Shown one piece after another: positions 16,893 through 25,407 of a stretch of DNA of 64,000 nucleotides. The stretch comes from Chryseobacterium ureilyticum (GTDB taxonomy: Bacteria > Bacteroidota > Bacteroidia > Flavobacteriales > Weeksellaceae): positions 1 to 64,000 of the forward strand of contig NZ_FTOL01000008.1 in NCBI RefSeq assembly GCF_900156735.1, given 5' to 3'. Each line of letters opens with the position of its first letter. Position 1 is the stretch's first letter. A program made the position numbers and the translations under genes. A model generated the notes under the pieces. It worked only from the letters and a program-made list of their open reading frames with translations, was not told the origin of the DNA and ran no database searches.

Positions 16893-18077
16893 TTATTTCC
16901 TTACAAAACTTGCAACGTCATCTGCAGAAACAGTATTTCCACCAAGAATAATTAATCTCTCAACAACATTCCTTAGTTCTCTGATATTTCCAGTCCATGA
17001 AAGAGCTTTTAAAGCATCAATAGCCTTATCATCAAACTTTTTCATAGCAGTACCATGCTCATCAGCAATCATACCGGAGAAATGCTCAACTAGTAATTTA
17101 ATATCATCTTTTCTTTCATCCAATGGTGGAACATAGATTTCAATTACAGAAAGTCTGTGGTAAAGGTCTTCTCTGAATTTCCCTTCCTCAATCTCTTTCT
17201 GCATATTTTTGTTCGTTGCTGCGATTACTCTCACATCAACTTTTATTTCTTTATCACTTCCTACAGGAGAAACTTTGCTTTCCTGAAGAGCTCTTAATAC
17301 TTTAGCCTGAGCGATAAGACTCATATCACCAATCTCGTCAAGGAAAATAGTTCCTCCATTAGCCTGTTCAAATTTTCCCTGCTTATCCTTGATTGCCCCT
17401 GTGAAAGATCCTTTTACGTGTCCGAAAAGCTCAGATTCAATAAGTTCAGACGGAATAGCAGCACAGTTTACTTCTACCATCGGACCTCTTGCACGATCAC
17501 TTTGGTTGTGAATGGCATGCGCTACCAATTCTTTTCCGGCACCATTGGGTCCTGTAATCAAAACTCTTGCATCAGAAACAGCTACCTTTTCGATCATATC
17601 CTGAATCTTTTGTAAGCCTGCAGATTCACCGATCATTTGGTATTTTTTGTTTACTTTTTTCTTTAGCGTCTTATTTTCAGTCTGAAGATTTTTGTTTTCT
17701 TTCTTCAGAGTTTCTTTAACCAAAGCATTTTTCACACTGGTGATCAGTCTGTTGATGTCAATTGGCTTGGAGATAAAGTCGTATGCACCCTCTTTCAAGC
17801 AGGAAACGGCAGAATCAATGTCTGCGTGACCTGAGATCATGATGAAAGTTGTTTCAGGCTTTAAGACAAGACTTTGTTTTAAAAGCTCAGTTCCTGAAAG
17901 TTTAGGCATCTTAATATCAGAAATCACCAGTGCGAAATCTTCTTTTTCTACCTGTTTGTAACCTTCAAGGCCGTCTTCGGCGATAACAAATTCATAATCT
18001 GTAAGTTCATCAGACAGAATACTGTGAAGTACTCCCGAGATTGCTTTTTCGTCTTCTACTATAAGGATTTTTTGCAT
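16893..18077 (-). CDS. NtrC-type sigma-54 response regulator lacking a DNA-binding domain
   Basis: 394 residues. Receiver domain 1-118 with phospho-acceptor Asp54 in 'VISDIKMP' and Lys in 'FISKPIDI'; a coiled-coil linker (about 120-145, 'KKENKNLQTENKTLKKKV'); an AAA+ domain with Walker A 'GPNGAGKE' (176-183), the sigma-54 loop as GSFTGA (223-228, instead of GAFTGA), Walker B 'GGTIFLDEIGDM', and the R-fingers near 'REDLYHRLSV'. It ends at '...SADDVASFVRK' right after the AAA+ lid, so the usual Fis-type helix-turn-helix is absent. No histidine kinase is adjacent. It probably activates sigma-54 RNA polymerase from solution, as DNA-binding-less activators such as FlgR do; target genes are unknown. 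Confidence 0.92.
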   Translation of the reverse strand: MQKILIVEDEKAISGVLHSILSDELTDYEFVIAEDGLEGYKQVEKEDFALVISDIKMPKLSGTELLKQSLVLKPETTFIMISGHADIDSAVSCLKEGAYDFISKPIDINRLITSVKNALVKETLKKENKNLQTENKTLKKKVNKKYQMIGESAGLQKIQDMIEKVAVSDARVLITGPNGAGKELVAHAIHNQSDRARGPMVEVNCAAIPSELIESELFGHVKGSFTGAIKDKQGKFEQANGGTIFLDEIGDMSLIAQAKVLRALQESKVSPVGSDKEIKVDVRVIAATNKNMQKEIEEGKFREDLYHRLSVIEIYVPPLDERKDDIKLLVEHFSGMIADEHGTAMKKFDDKAIDALKALSWTGNIRELRNVVERLIILGGNTVSADDVASFVRK

Positions 18078-18133
18078 AGTCGCAAATTTAAATTTTTTGT
18101 TTCAATTATTAGCAAAAACCGTACCTAAAAATT

Positions 18134-18793
18134 CTATTGAGAGTAGTCTCTTCTCCCGAAAATTGCAGATCCGACCCTCACTGAGTTAGCTCCACACTCA
18201 ATAGCCACAGGGAAATCATCACTCATTCCCATTGATAAGGTTTTTAATGTTTTTAATTGATTTAATTCATCAAAAAGACCTTTTAGGGTTAAAAACTCTT
18301 TTCTGACTTGTTGCTCGTCATCTGTAAAAGTTGCCATCCCCATCAAACCTGTAATTTCAATATGTGGGAAATTGCCATTAATGTATTGTTCGAACAGATC
18401 TTTCGCTTCTGTAATTTCAAGTCCGAACTTTGTGTCTTCTGCAGCAATTTTTACCTGAAGCAAAACCTTGATTCTTCTGTTGTTCTTGTCTGCTTCTTTA
18501 TTAATTTCAGCTAAAAGTTTTCCGGAATCTACACTTTGTATAGTGTCTATAAATGGTGCAATATACTTTACCTTATTGGTTTGTAAGTGCCCAATCAAAT
18601 GCCATTGAATATCATCCGGTAGGAGTGGGGATTTCTCCATCAGTTCCTGAACCTTATTTTCTCCAAAAACTCTTTGTCCAAGATCATAAACCTCCTGAAT
18701 AGAAGCAACCGGATGCGTTTTTGAAACGGCAACCAGTTGTACACCTGAGGAAAGCTGATCCTTTATAGCTTTATAATTTTCCTTAATACTCAT
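18134..18793 (-). CDS. YggS/PROSC family PLP homeostasis protein
   Basis: 219 residues, a TIM-barrel PLP-binding protein. The PLP lysine lies in 'LVAVSKTHP', with the family motifs 'VFGENKVQEL', 'WHLIGHLQTNKVKY', 'GLMGMATF' and 'LSMGMSDDFPVAIECGAN', and the C-terminal 'VRVGSAIFGRRDY'. The family has no known enzymatic activity and buffers pyridoxal phosphate. Positioned 57 bp upstream of the NtrC-type regulator on the same strand, so co-transcription is possible. Confidence 0.95.
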   Translation of the reverse strand: MSIKENYKAIKDQLSSGVQLVAVSKTHPVASIQEVYDLGQRVFGENKVQELMEKSPLLPDDIQWHLIGHLQTNKVKYIAPFIDTIQSVDSGKLLAEINKEADKNNRRIKVLLQVKIAAEDTKFGLEITEAKDLFEQYINGNFPHIEITGLMGMATFTDDEQQVRKEFLTLKGLFDELNQLKTLKTLSMGMSDDFPVAIECGANSVRVGSAIFGRRDYSQ

Positions 18794-18855
18794 AAATGCA
18801 AATTTCCGAAAATTCCACGACAGTTCCCAGTCATGATTGCTTTTTACAGAAAATA

Positions 18856-19716
18856 TTAATTCAGAACTTCATTGATCTTCGGATACTGAGAAATCTTTCT
18901 GAAAACAAACTTGTTGCTTTTTTGTAGTTTTTCAATAAAAAGATCCAGCTCATTAATAGAATCTGTATCTCTAAGATATTGGTCGTGAGTTAAAAACACA
19001 AGATGTCTTGACGTTTTCTCAAGATCATTCAGGAAAATGCTGTCTACTTTTTTCAGCATCGCTTCATGGCTTCCTTTTAAAGTCATTTTTTGGGAAGGTC
19101 TCCATTCAAGATCCCAGCCGATTACTTTATAGCCTGCTTTTTTCAGACCGTCTGCTGCTGCAGTAGAACTTTTAATATCAGTTACATTAATATTGTTAAG
19201 TCTCCAGATATTTCTTCCCGGAGTTCTTGCGATCATATCACTAAGCTTAAGGCTGTCTTTTGCGATATCAAAATCCCTTACAACAGAAGTCGCGTTTTTA
19301 TAGAAATCTGTATATTTATTATGAGCATGCGTGAAACTGTGATTCGCAAGTTCAATCAGTGGACTTTGTTTTAAAAGTTCAAAATCTTTTTTTTGTCTGT
19401 TGCTCCCATAAGCATGTTTTCCCACAAGAAATGCAGTGGCGCAAACATTCCTTTTATCAAGGATTTTTAAAAGGTTTTCAGTGCCCTGGTTGGGACCATC
19501 ATCGAAGGTTAAATAGATCACTCTTTTATCCGGATCTACGCTTTCGTCGTCTGTTGTGACGACGTTTTCTGCGGCAGGATGTTCCTGTGAATTGACCTGG
19601 TCATTCACTTCATTCTTGAAATTACAGCTGTTCAATAAAACTGAAGTTGCACTCATCAATACAACCATCCCGAGAAAAGTCGTATTTTTTGACTTTCCCG
19701 CAAAAATTTTTCTCAT
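18856..19716 (-). CDS. Lipoprotein polysaccharide deacetylase (NodB homology domain)
   Basis: 286 residues. A signal peptide with lipobox LLNSC places Cys31 as the lipid-anchored residue. A CE4/NodB domain follows: the metal-binding 'LTFDDGPNQG' (Asp72-Asp73), the His pair in 'NHSFTHAHN', 'ARTPGRNIWRLN' and the late 'FLTHDQYLRD'. The family removes N-acetyl groups from chitin, peptidoglycan or exopolysaccharide GlcNAc. Likely on the outer or inner membrane facing the periplasm; the substrate is uncertain. Located 62 bp upstream of the YggS gene on the same strand. Confidence 0.9.
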   Translation of the reverse strand: MRKIFAGKSKNTTFLGMVVLMSATSVLLNSCNFKNEVNDQVNSQEHPAAENVVTTDDESVDPDKRVIYLTFDDGPNQGTENLLKILDKRNVCATAFLVGKHAYGSNRQKKDFELLKQSPLIELANHSFTHAHNKYTDFYKNATSVVRDFDIAKDSLKLSDMIARTPGRNIWRLNNINVTDIKSSTAAADGLKKAGYKVIGWDLEWRPSQKMTLKGSHEAMLKKVDSIFLNDLEKTSRHLVFLTHDQYLRDTDSINELDLFIEKLQKSNKFVFRKISQYPKINEVLN

Positions 19717-20137
19717 AAAGATAATGGAATTTAAAATGTTAAAAATCGTTAAAAATAACTTGTAAATGTTAACAAATTATATGCCATTAATTGCTGTTAA
19801 TTGTCTTTTTAAGGTTATTTTAAGAAGTTTATTTTAAAGGGAGTTTTCGTTAAATATTTGATTGAAAGGTAATGTTTTGGTTATTGTTAAATCTTAACAT
19901 TTATAAATATTAAAACAATAGTTATTTTCTATTTATGTTGGGTTTTTAATATTCTTCAAGTATTGGAGAATTAATTTTAATTATGAATTTTTAATAAGTA
20001 TTAATTATTCTTTTCAATAGAGAAATCTTCGTTACAAAAAACTCAATTGAATTTTTAAGGTAAAAATTAACTGTAAGAAAAAAGAAAACCCTTTCCAAAA
20101 TAATGAAAAGGGTCTTCTTGTATTTATTGTTTTAATA
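19717..20137. other. 421-bp A/T-rich intergenic region
   Basis: Lies between the divergently oriented 5' side of the deacetylase gene and the 3' end of copA. It contains many short GTTAA/TTAAC motifs and no ORF longer than about 20 codons. The only clear signal is the copA terminator at its right end. Nothing else was recognised. Confidence 0.6.
20077..20113 (-). terminator. Terminator after copA
   Basis: ACCCTTT (20088-20094) pairs with AAAGGGT (20107-20113); on the minus strand it is followed by a T-rich tract (complement of 20077-20087). Confidence 0.7.
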
Positions 20138-22984
20138 CTATTTTATATCCAGATCTACTGAGTTTAACCTCAATGAATTTAGTATGACAGATAATGAACT
20201 GACGCTCATGGCTGCAGCTGCAATCATTGGTGATAATAGAATTCCAAAGAAAGGATAGAGTAATCCTGCAGCAACAGGAATTCCTAATACGTTGTAGATG
20301 AATGCAAAGAATAAGTTTTCCTTAATATTTTTAAGAAGTTTTTCACTTAAAAGTTTGGCTTTTGCTACGCCTAGAATATCTCCTTTTAATAAAGTGATTT
20401 CTGCGCTTTCAATGGCAACATCTGTACCGGTTCCCATGGCTATTCCTATGTCTGATTGGGCAAGGGCAGGGGAATCGTTAATTCCGTCACCGGTCATGGC
20501 TACAATTTTACCTTGTTGCTGTAGTTTTTTAACCTCATTAAGTTTGTCTTCAGGAAGACAGTTGGCTTTAAAATGCTTGATTCCTAGTTCGCCTGCAACG
20601 GCTTTCGCTGTATGTTCGTTATCTCCGGTCATCATAATAATATCAACGCCTTCACTCATTAATCTTTCAACAGCTTTTTTGGAACTTGATTTGATTTTAT
20701 CTGTAAAACTTATGAATCCCAGTACGTTTTGATCCTGTGCAATATAAGAAATGGTATGTGCTTTAGATTGTACTTCTATGGCTTTCTGTTTTAATGCATC
20801 CGGAATCTGGATCAGATGAGTGGTTAAGATACCTTCATTTCCCAGATATGTTATTTTTCCATTGATATTTCCTTTTACACCTTTTCCTGAGATATTTTCA
20901 AATTGATCGACTTTTTCAGCGGAAATATTCTGATCTTTTGCCTTTTTGATCACAGCATTGGAAAGCGGATGCTCTGAGTTTTGATTCAATGAAAATGCAA
21001 GCTTTAAAATTTGATTTTTATCCTCGTTGTTTACTGTTTCTATATATTCTACAGAGGGTTTTCCTTCCGTTAAAGTTCCTGTTTTATCTGTGATTAAAAC
21101 ATTCACTTTGTTCATTTGTTCAAGGGCTTCTGCGTTTTTGATCAAAATACCGTTTTTGGCTCCTTTTCCAATTCCTACCATTAATGACATTGGAGTGGCT
21201 AACCCAAGAGCACACGGACATGCTACGATTAAAACTGCGACAGCATTTACGAAAGCAAATAAGCTTCTTTTTCCTTCAGGACCAAAAAATTGCCATGAAA
21301 CAAAGGTAAGAGCGGCGATAAGGATTACTACAGGAACAAATACCTTGGAAACTTTATCTGTAAGCTTTTGAATAGGAGCTCTGCTTCGGCTTGCTTCGTT
21401 TACCATTTTAATGATTTGAGAAAGTAAGGTTTCATCACCTACTTTTTCAGCTTTCATAATGAATACCTGATTTCCATTGATGGTTCCAGAAGAAACTTTA
21501 TCGTCTATGTTTTTTTCAACAGGAATAGGTTCTCCTGTGATCATGCTTTCGTCAACTATAGAATTTCCTTCTATAATTTTTCCGTCAACAGGAATTTTTT
21601 CACCTGGTTTTACTTTTAATAAATCTCCAATTTTCACCTGAGAAAGCAAAACCTTTTTTTCTTCTCCATTGATCATAAGATTGGCTTCATCAGGAGAGAG
21701 ATTCATAAGTTCTTTGATGGCATTTCCTGTTTTTTTGTGAGCTGCAGCTTCCATTAACTGTCCTAAAATAACAAGTGTCAGAATTACACAGACTGCCTCA
21801 AAATATAACGGGATTTCATGATTATGTCCACGGATTTCATGCGGGATGATGTCAGGGAAAATCAATGCAACAATACTGAATATAAATGCTGCAGCTACTC
21901 CAAGGGCAATAAGGCTGAACATATTCAGATTCCAGGTTTTGAATGAAACCCAACCTCTTTTTAATAGAAACCATCCGGAATAAAACATGACCGGAAGAGT
22001 AAGCGCAAGTTCAATAAACCCTTGGATTTTATGGGAGAAAGGAAAGTTAATAAACATTCCGCCCATGGAAAGTATGAAAACAGGAACGGTGAATACTAAC
22101 GAAGTGATAAATTTCTTTTTTAGGATGTTATAGGTTTCATCTTCTTCATCGTCTCCGCTATCAGGCATCCTTACGAGATCCATTCCGCAGATTGAACAGC
22201 TTCCGGGCTCATCACTGATAATTTCCGGATGCATTGGACATGTATATTTTGCTGTTTTCTTTTCGGGATATTTTACAAGATCCATTCCGCAAACTGGGCA
22301 TCCTACATTTGAATCGTATGTTTTGTCTCCTTCGCAATACATCGGGCAATAATATCTGCCAGCCATTTCATCTGTAACTTTAGGGGCTTCATGATGATGG
22401 TTGTGTACGTGGGAATGAGAATGATGGTGTGATTCTGAGTTTTTAGCAAGATCTTCTGTGATTTCTTCCAAATGCATATGGCAGACAGGACAATTTCCTT
22501 TTTCATCATAAGTTTTGTCTCCCTCGCAGAACATTGGACAATAATGTTTTCCAATATTGTCTTTGAAATTAGTGGGAAGATTGGTTGCTGAATAAGCAGG
22601 CTTATGATTGGGGTCTTTAGCTAGTTTTTCTTCAATAGGAACCAAATACATATTACAAACCGGACATCTTTCCCCTTGCTTGAAATATACTTTTTCTCCT
22701 TCACATTCCATTGGACAATAATATACAGAAGATGGGGATACACGATCCTGGGGTTTAATAAAAGCTTTTTCAGGATTATTAGGGTCTTCAAGTCTGTATT
22801 TTCCTATTTCTGCTAATGCATCATTTAATGTGGCAAGTGTAACTTCGTGATGAGAAGTGATCGTTGCGGTATTGTTTTCCAGATTTACATCAGCTGTAAC
22901 TCCTTCAATGCTGTTCAGTTGGTTGGATATCTTTTTCTGGCAACCGGAACACGTCATTCCGAGTATTTTATACTGTTGTTCCAT
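20138..22984 (-). CDS. copA: Copper-translocating P1B-type ATPase with four heavy-metal-binding repeats
   Basis: 948 residues from the ATG at 22984. Order: HMA domain (1-67) with 'GMTCSGC'; four short heavy-metal-binding repeats of the YxCPM...CPxCxM type at about 88-117, 147-174, 211-240 and 247-274; a His-rich stretch (185-198); eight predicted membrane helices; ion motif CPC (589-591); phosphorylation site DKTGT (Asp643); the HP motif 'EHPLS'; and 'MTGDGINDSPAL'. It exports Cu(I) from the cytoplasm using ATP. The metal-binding N-terminus of about 275 residues is longer than the one or two HMA domains of a standard CopA. The HMA-AraC regulator lies directly upstream in the same direction. 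Confidence 0.95.
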   Translation of the reverse strand: MEQQYKILGMTCSGCQKKISNQLNSIEGVTADVNLENNTATITSHHEVTLATLNDALAEIGKYRLEDPNNPEKAFIKPQDRVSPSSVYYCPMECEGEKVYFKQGERCPVCNMYLVPIEEKLAKDPNHKPAYSATNLPTNFKDNIGKHYCPMFCEGDKTYDEKGNCPVCHMHLEEITEDLAKNSESHHHSHSHVHNHHHEAPKVTDEMAGRYYCPMYCEGDKTYDSNVGCPVCGMDLVKYPEKKTAKYTCPMHPEIISDEPGSCSICGMDLVRMPDSGDDEEDETYNILKKKFITSLVFTVPVFILSMGGMFINFPFSHKIQGFIELALTLPVMFYSGWFLLKRGWVSFKTWNLNMFSLIALGVAAAFIFSIVALIFPDIIPHEIRGHNHEIPLYFEAVCVILTLVILGQLMEAAAHKKTGNAIKELMNLSPDEANLMINGEEKKVLLSQVKIGDLLKVKPGEKIPVDGKIIEGNSIVDESMITGEPIPVEKNIDDKVSSGTINGNQVFIMKAEKVGDETLLSQIIKMVNEASRSRAPIQKLTDKVSKVFVPVVILIAALTFVSWQFFGPEGKRSLFAFVNAVAVLIVACPCALGLATPMSLMVGIGKGAKNGILIKNAEALEQMNKVNVLITDKTGTLTEGKPSVEYIETVNNEDKNQILKLAFSLNQNSEHPLSNAVIKKAKDQNISAEKVDQFENISGKGVKGNINGKITYLGNEGILTTHLIQIPDALKQKAIEVQSKAHTISYIAQDQNVLGFISFTDKIKSSSKKAVERLMSEGVDIIMMTGDNEHTAKAVAGELGIKHFKANCLPEDKLNEVKKLQQQGKIVAMTGDGINDSPALAQSDIGIAMGTGTDVAIESAEITLLKGDILGVAKAKLLSEKLLKNIKENLFFAFIYNVLGIPVAAGLLYPFFGILLSPMIAAAAMSVSSLSVILNSLRLNSVDLDIK

Positions 22985-23086
22985 GATTCTTAAATTTATA
23001 GTACAAATTTCCAAAATGAAAATCTAAGGCTGTTATAAATTTAAGGATAATAGTTATAGAATTTAGGTGGGGGAGTTTTTGGAGTA

Positions 23087-23179
23087 GAAGAGTGAAGGCT
23101 TGAGAGTATTAGAGCTGCGGTATAATGGATTATTTATTAATCTGTCAAATCCTCAATTCTAATACCCTCAAACTCAATT
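23087..23179. repeat. Heptamer array with inverted halves between copA and its regulator
   Basis: Left half: units GAAGAGT, GAAGGCT, TGAGAGT and ATTAGAG (23087-23114). Right half: TCAAATC, CTCAATT, CTAATAC, CCTCAAA and CTCAATT (23145-23179). TTGAGAGTATTAGA (23100-23113) is complementary to 23158-23171 with one mismatch, so the halves can fold into a hairpin with a loop of about 44 nt. The last unit overlaps the stop codon of the AraC-type gene. Confidence 0.6.
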
Positions 23180-23738
23180 AAAGATTGTCCAAAGGTTTTC
23201 TGTGGTGAACTTTTAATTTTTTGAACTCAGTAGGCGTAAATCCTGTTACGTTACGGAATTGGGTAGAAAGATGTTGTACACTTTTATAGCCCAGTTTTCC
23301 AGCAATTTCAGTAAGATTGAATTCATTATATAATAGAAGCTCTTTTACCTTTTCTATTTTTTGAAGAATGAAAAACTGTTCCAGAGTAATATTCTCGTTC
23401 TGTGAAAAAGTTTTTGAAAGGGAACTGTAGTCTTTATGAAGCTTTGAACTTAAAAACTCAGAAAGAATGAAATCTTCATCAATATCAAGTTCACTCACTT
23501 TTACAATGATCAGCTTTTTAATTTTTTCTACAAGCTGATGAGCAGAATCCATGATTCTTTCAAAACCGGTTTGCAGGAGTTTTTCTTCAATAGACTGCAT
23601 GATCATTACGGGAACTGCTGATTCTGTCTCAACTTCTCCGAGAATGACGGAACTTGTTTTTACATTGGCATTATCGAAGATCGTTTCCACAGCAGCAATG
23701 CATCTGCTACAGACCATATTCTTTATGAAGATCTTCAT
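23178..23738 (-). CDS. HMA-like/AraC fusion regulator, likely copper-responsive
   Basis: 186 residues. The N-terminal about 65 residues resemble a degenerate HMA domain: 'MKIFIKNMVCSRCIAAV' with a CxxC metal site (Cys10, Cys13), followed by a beta-alpha-beta pattern. After a helical linker, the C-terminal about 90 residues are an AraC-type double HTH ('FNLTEIAGKLGYKSVQHLST', 'FRNVTGFTPTEFKKL'). The combination and the copA gene immediately downstream suggest a sensor binding Cu(I) through the CxxC. Its start overlaps the thioesterase stop by 4 bp (ATGA). Regulation of copA is inferred from context. Confidence 0.85.
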   Translation of the reverse strand: MKIFIKNMVCSRCIAAVETIFDNANVKTSSVILGEVETESAVPVMIMQSIEEKLLQTGFERIMDSAHQLVEKIKKLIIVKVSELDIDEDFILSEFLSSKLHKDYSSLSKTFSQNENITLEQFFILQKIEKVKELLLYNEFNLTEIAGKLGYKSVQHLSTQFRNVTGFTPTEFKKLKVHHRKPLDNL

Positions 23739-24130
23739 AATTCACTGTTTAGCCTGTCTTTTACAAACTCTATTTGTGTTTTGCCGTGTGGTGCAGGGTT
23801 TCCGTCACTGTCCAGGTTTACCATTACTATTTTATCAACCGTAATAATAGTTTGATGCGTCATTTTGTTTCGTACATCACATCTTAGTGTAATAGAAGAT
23901 GATCCAAAATGGATTGCCTCAATTCCTATCTCTATAATGTCTCCTTGTTTTGCCGAGCTTACAAAATTGATTTCTGAAATGAATTTTGTGACCACTTTTG
24001 TATTTTCCAGTTGAATAATGGCATATAATGCAGCCTCTTCATCAATCCATTGTAACAATCTTCCTCCAAAAAGAGAGTGATTAGGATTTAGGTCTTCGGG
24101 TTTTACCCATTTTCTTGTATGATAGTTCAT
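23735..24130 (-). CDS. Acyl-CoA thioesterase, hotdog fold (YciA-like)
   Basis: 131 residues, a single hotdog domain. 'PNHSLFGGRLLQWIDEEAAL' carries the catalytic Asp/Glu region of the YciA/BFIT type, and 'INFVSSAKQGDIIEI' and 'TIITVDKIVMVNLD' form the sheet. The family hydrolyses acyl-CoA thioesters in the cytosol. It overlaps the HMA-AraC gene by 4 bp and is therefore probably co-transcribed with it, although no functional link to copper is evident. Confidence 0.87.
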   Translation of the reverse strand: MNYHTRKWVKPEDLNPNHSLFGGRLLQWIDEEAALYAIIQLENTKVVTKFISEINFVSSAKQGDIIEIGIEAIHFGSSSITLRCDVRNKMTHQTIITVDKIVMVNLDSDGNPAPHGKTQIEFVKDRLNSEL

Positions 24131-24226
24131 GTTCTTAATAATTTGCAGTACAAATTTAGTGTTTAAAGCCGTTCATGACAAAAGAATACTATTTATTGAT
24201 CAAAATAAAACTATTCATTTTCTCAA

Positions 24227-24640
24227 TCATTTTCTTTTGGAGCGCATTGCTTTTGTTTTTGTAACGGAAGGATCGTTGGATAACTTTTGGTATTCTTCAC
24301 TTTCTACAGGATATATTGCAACTTTACCTTCTTTATTATGATGGATGCCGAAGCCATATCTTTTTGCAAGAGGTGAGGATCTAAGGCAGGCTTGTCCTTT
24401 GGAAAAAAATATATTTCTTTTCTCTTGTTTTTCACTTTCCGAAATATCATTTTTAAAAGCATAGCATTCGAAAATAATGTCATCGGAAGAGTATTTGTAA
24501 GGATTCTTACTGATTTGTTCGTATTGAAGATTGGCGAGAGTTTTCTCTTTCTTTTCAGGCGGGATTTGTGCCTGGGAAACGGGACAGTCTTCTGCGGTTT
24601 GAATAAGTGTATTAATATAATTGGTGGTGTGTTGTTTCAT
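24227..24640 (-). CDS. DUF6157 family protein
   Basis: 137 residues from the ATG at 24640 ('MKQHTTNYINTLIQTAEDCP'). Conserved-looking blocks include 'NLQYEQISKNPYKYSSDDIIF', 'FFSKGQACLRSSPLAKRYGFG' and 'KVAIYPVESEEYQ'. This matches the small Bacteroidota/Firmicutes DUF6157 group of unknown function. No signal peptide or membrane segment. A longer TTG-initiated ORF adds eight residues without conservation and is not used. The basic C-terminus ends MRSKRK. Confidence 0.8.
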   Translation of the reverse strand: MKQHTTNYINTLIQTAEDCPVSQAQIPPEKKEKTLANLQYEQISKNPYKYSSDDIIFECYAFKNDISESEKQEKRNIFFSKGQACLRSSPLAKRYGFGIHHNKEGKVAIYPVESEEYQKLSNDPSVTKTKAMRSKRK

Positions 24641-25009
24641 AGTGAATGACGGTTTTGAGGACAAAATTTAAATGTAATACTATTCTTACTACTTTCAAAT
24701 ATCTTCTGATTGACGGTTTTTGGGTAATTTTAGATATATTGTTAATATAAATTTATTATGTTAACTAATTTTAACTTTTCGACTTTTTTGTGGTTTAAAA
24801 TATTGTTTTTCAGTTGGTTGAACTGGTTTATTCAGGTTGTTGTAATGGCAAATTCAAACTAATGTGAGAAACATCTAAAAAAAAGCTTTGATTTGACATT
24901 TTTAATTGTATCTTGCATACGTTTATATTTGGAATCAATATTTGTTCATTAATTTATGTTGTTTTTCTTTTATATACCAAATTTTTATTAATTTTTTAAT
25001 TTATTCAAA
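24641..25009. other. 369-bp leader region of the RRM gene
   Basis: Strongly A/T-rich spacer between the divergent DUF6157 and RNA-binding protein genes. It contains a perfect -7 element (24924-24931) about 80 bp before the RRM start, giving an untranslated leader of about 70 nt, long for this organism. No ORF and no clear hairpin were seen. A long leader would fit post-transcriptional autoregulation; this is speculation. Confidence 0.5.
24924..24931 (+). promoter_or_regulatory. -7 element TATATTTG upstream of the RRM gene
   Basis: Exact TAnnTTTG match 79 bp before the ATG at 25010. A TTGACA occurs at 24893-24898 but the spacer is longer than usual. Confidence 0.5.
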
Positions 25010-25375
25010 ATGAACATTTTTGTTTCAAACATCAATTACGCAACTAAAGAGTATGAGTTGCACGATCTATTTGCAGAATTTGGTGACGTATCATCAGCTA
25101 AAATCGTTACAGACAGAGAAACTGGAAGATCAAGAGGTTTCGGTTTTGTAGAAATGGGTGATGAAGAGGGTAAGCAAGCTATTGAAGCTCTTAACCAGAA
25201 GGAATTCAACGGAAAAACATTAAACGTATCTGAAGCTAAACCAAGAGAAGAGAAGCCAAGAAGAAGCTTCGATAACAACAGAGGCGGAGGTTACGGTGGT
25301 AACAACCGTGGAAATGGTGGCGGTGGCTACGGCGGTGGTAACCGTGGTGGTAACGGCGGCGGAAATCGTTGGTAA
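25010..25375 (+). CDS. RRM RNA-binding protein with glycine-rich tail
   Basis: 121 residues. The RRM domain at 1-80 has RNP2 'IFVSNI' (3-8) and RNP1 'RGFGFVEM' (about 41-48). The tail (about 88-121) is a Gly/Asn/Arg repeat with RGG-like and GGY units, resembling cyanobacterial Rbp and plant glycine-rich RNA-binding proteins. Such bacterial RRM proteins are often cold-induced and bind single-stranded RNA. Monocistronic, with a long leader and a strong terminator. High confidence on fold; targets are unknown. Confidence 0.93.
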   Translation: MNIFVSNINYATKEYELHDLFAEFGDVSSAKIVTDRETGRSRGFGFVEMGDEEGKQAIEALNQKEFNGKTLNVSEAKPREEKPRRSFDNNRGGGYGGNNRGNGGGGYGGGNRGGNGGGNRW

Positions 25376-25382
25376 AAAATAT

Positions 25383-25407
25383 AAAGCGGCTTTAAGCCGC
25401 TTTTTTT
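25383..25407. terminator. Terminator between the RRM and BlaI-like genes
   Basis: AAAGCGGC (25383-25390) pairs with GCCGCTTT (25396-25403) around TTTAA, then a T run. It lies between convergent genes and its T run abuts the BlaI-like stop codon. Confidence 0.9.

Noticed and set aside
20298..20732. Antisense reading frame within copA (144 codons)
   Set aside because: Shadow of the copA coding strand; composition follows codon constraints of copA and no family matches. Similar antisense frames in hppA, pdhC and the SNF2 gene were dismissed for the same reason.
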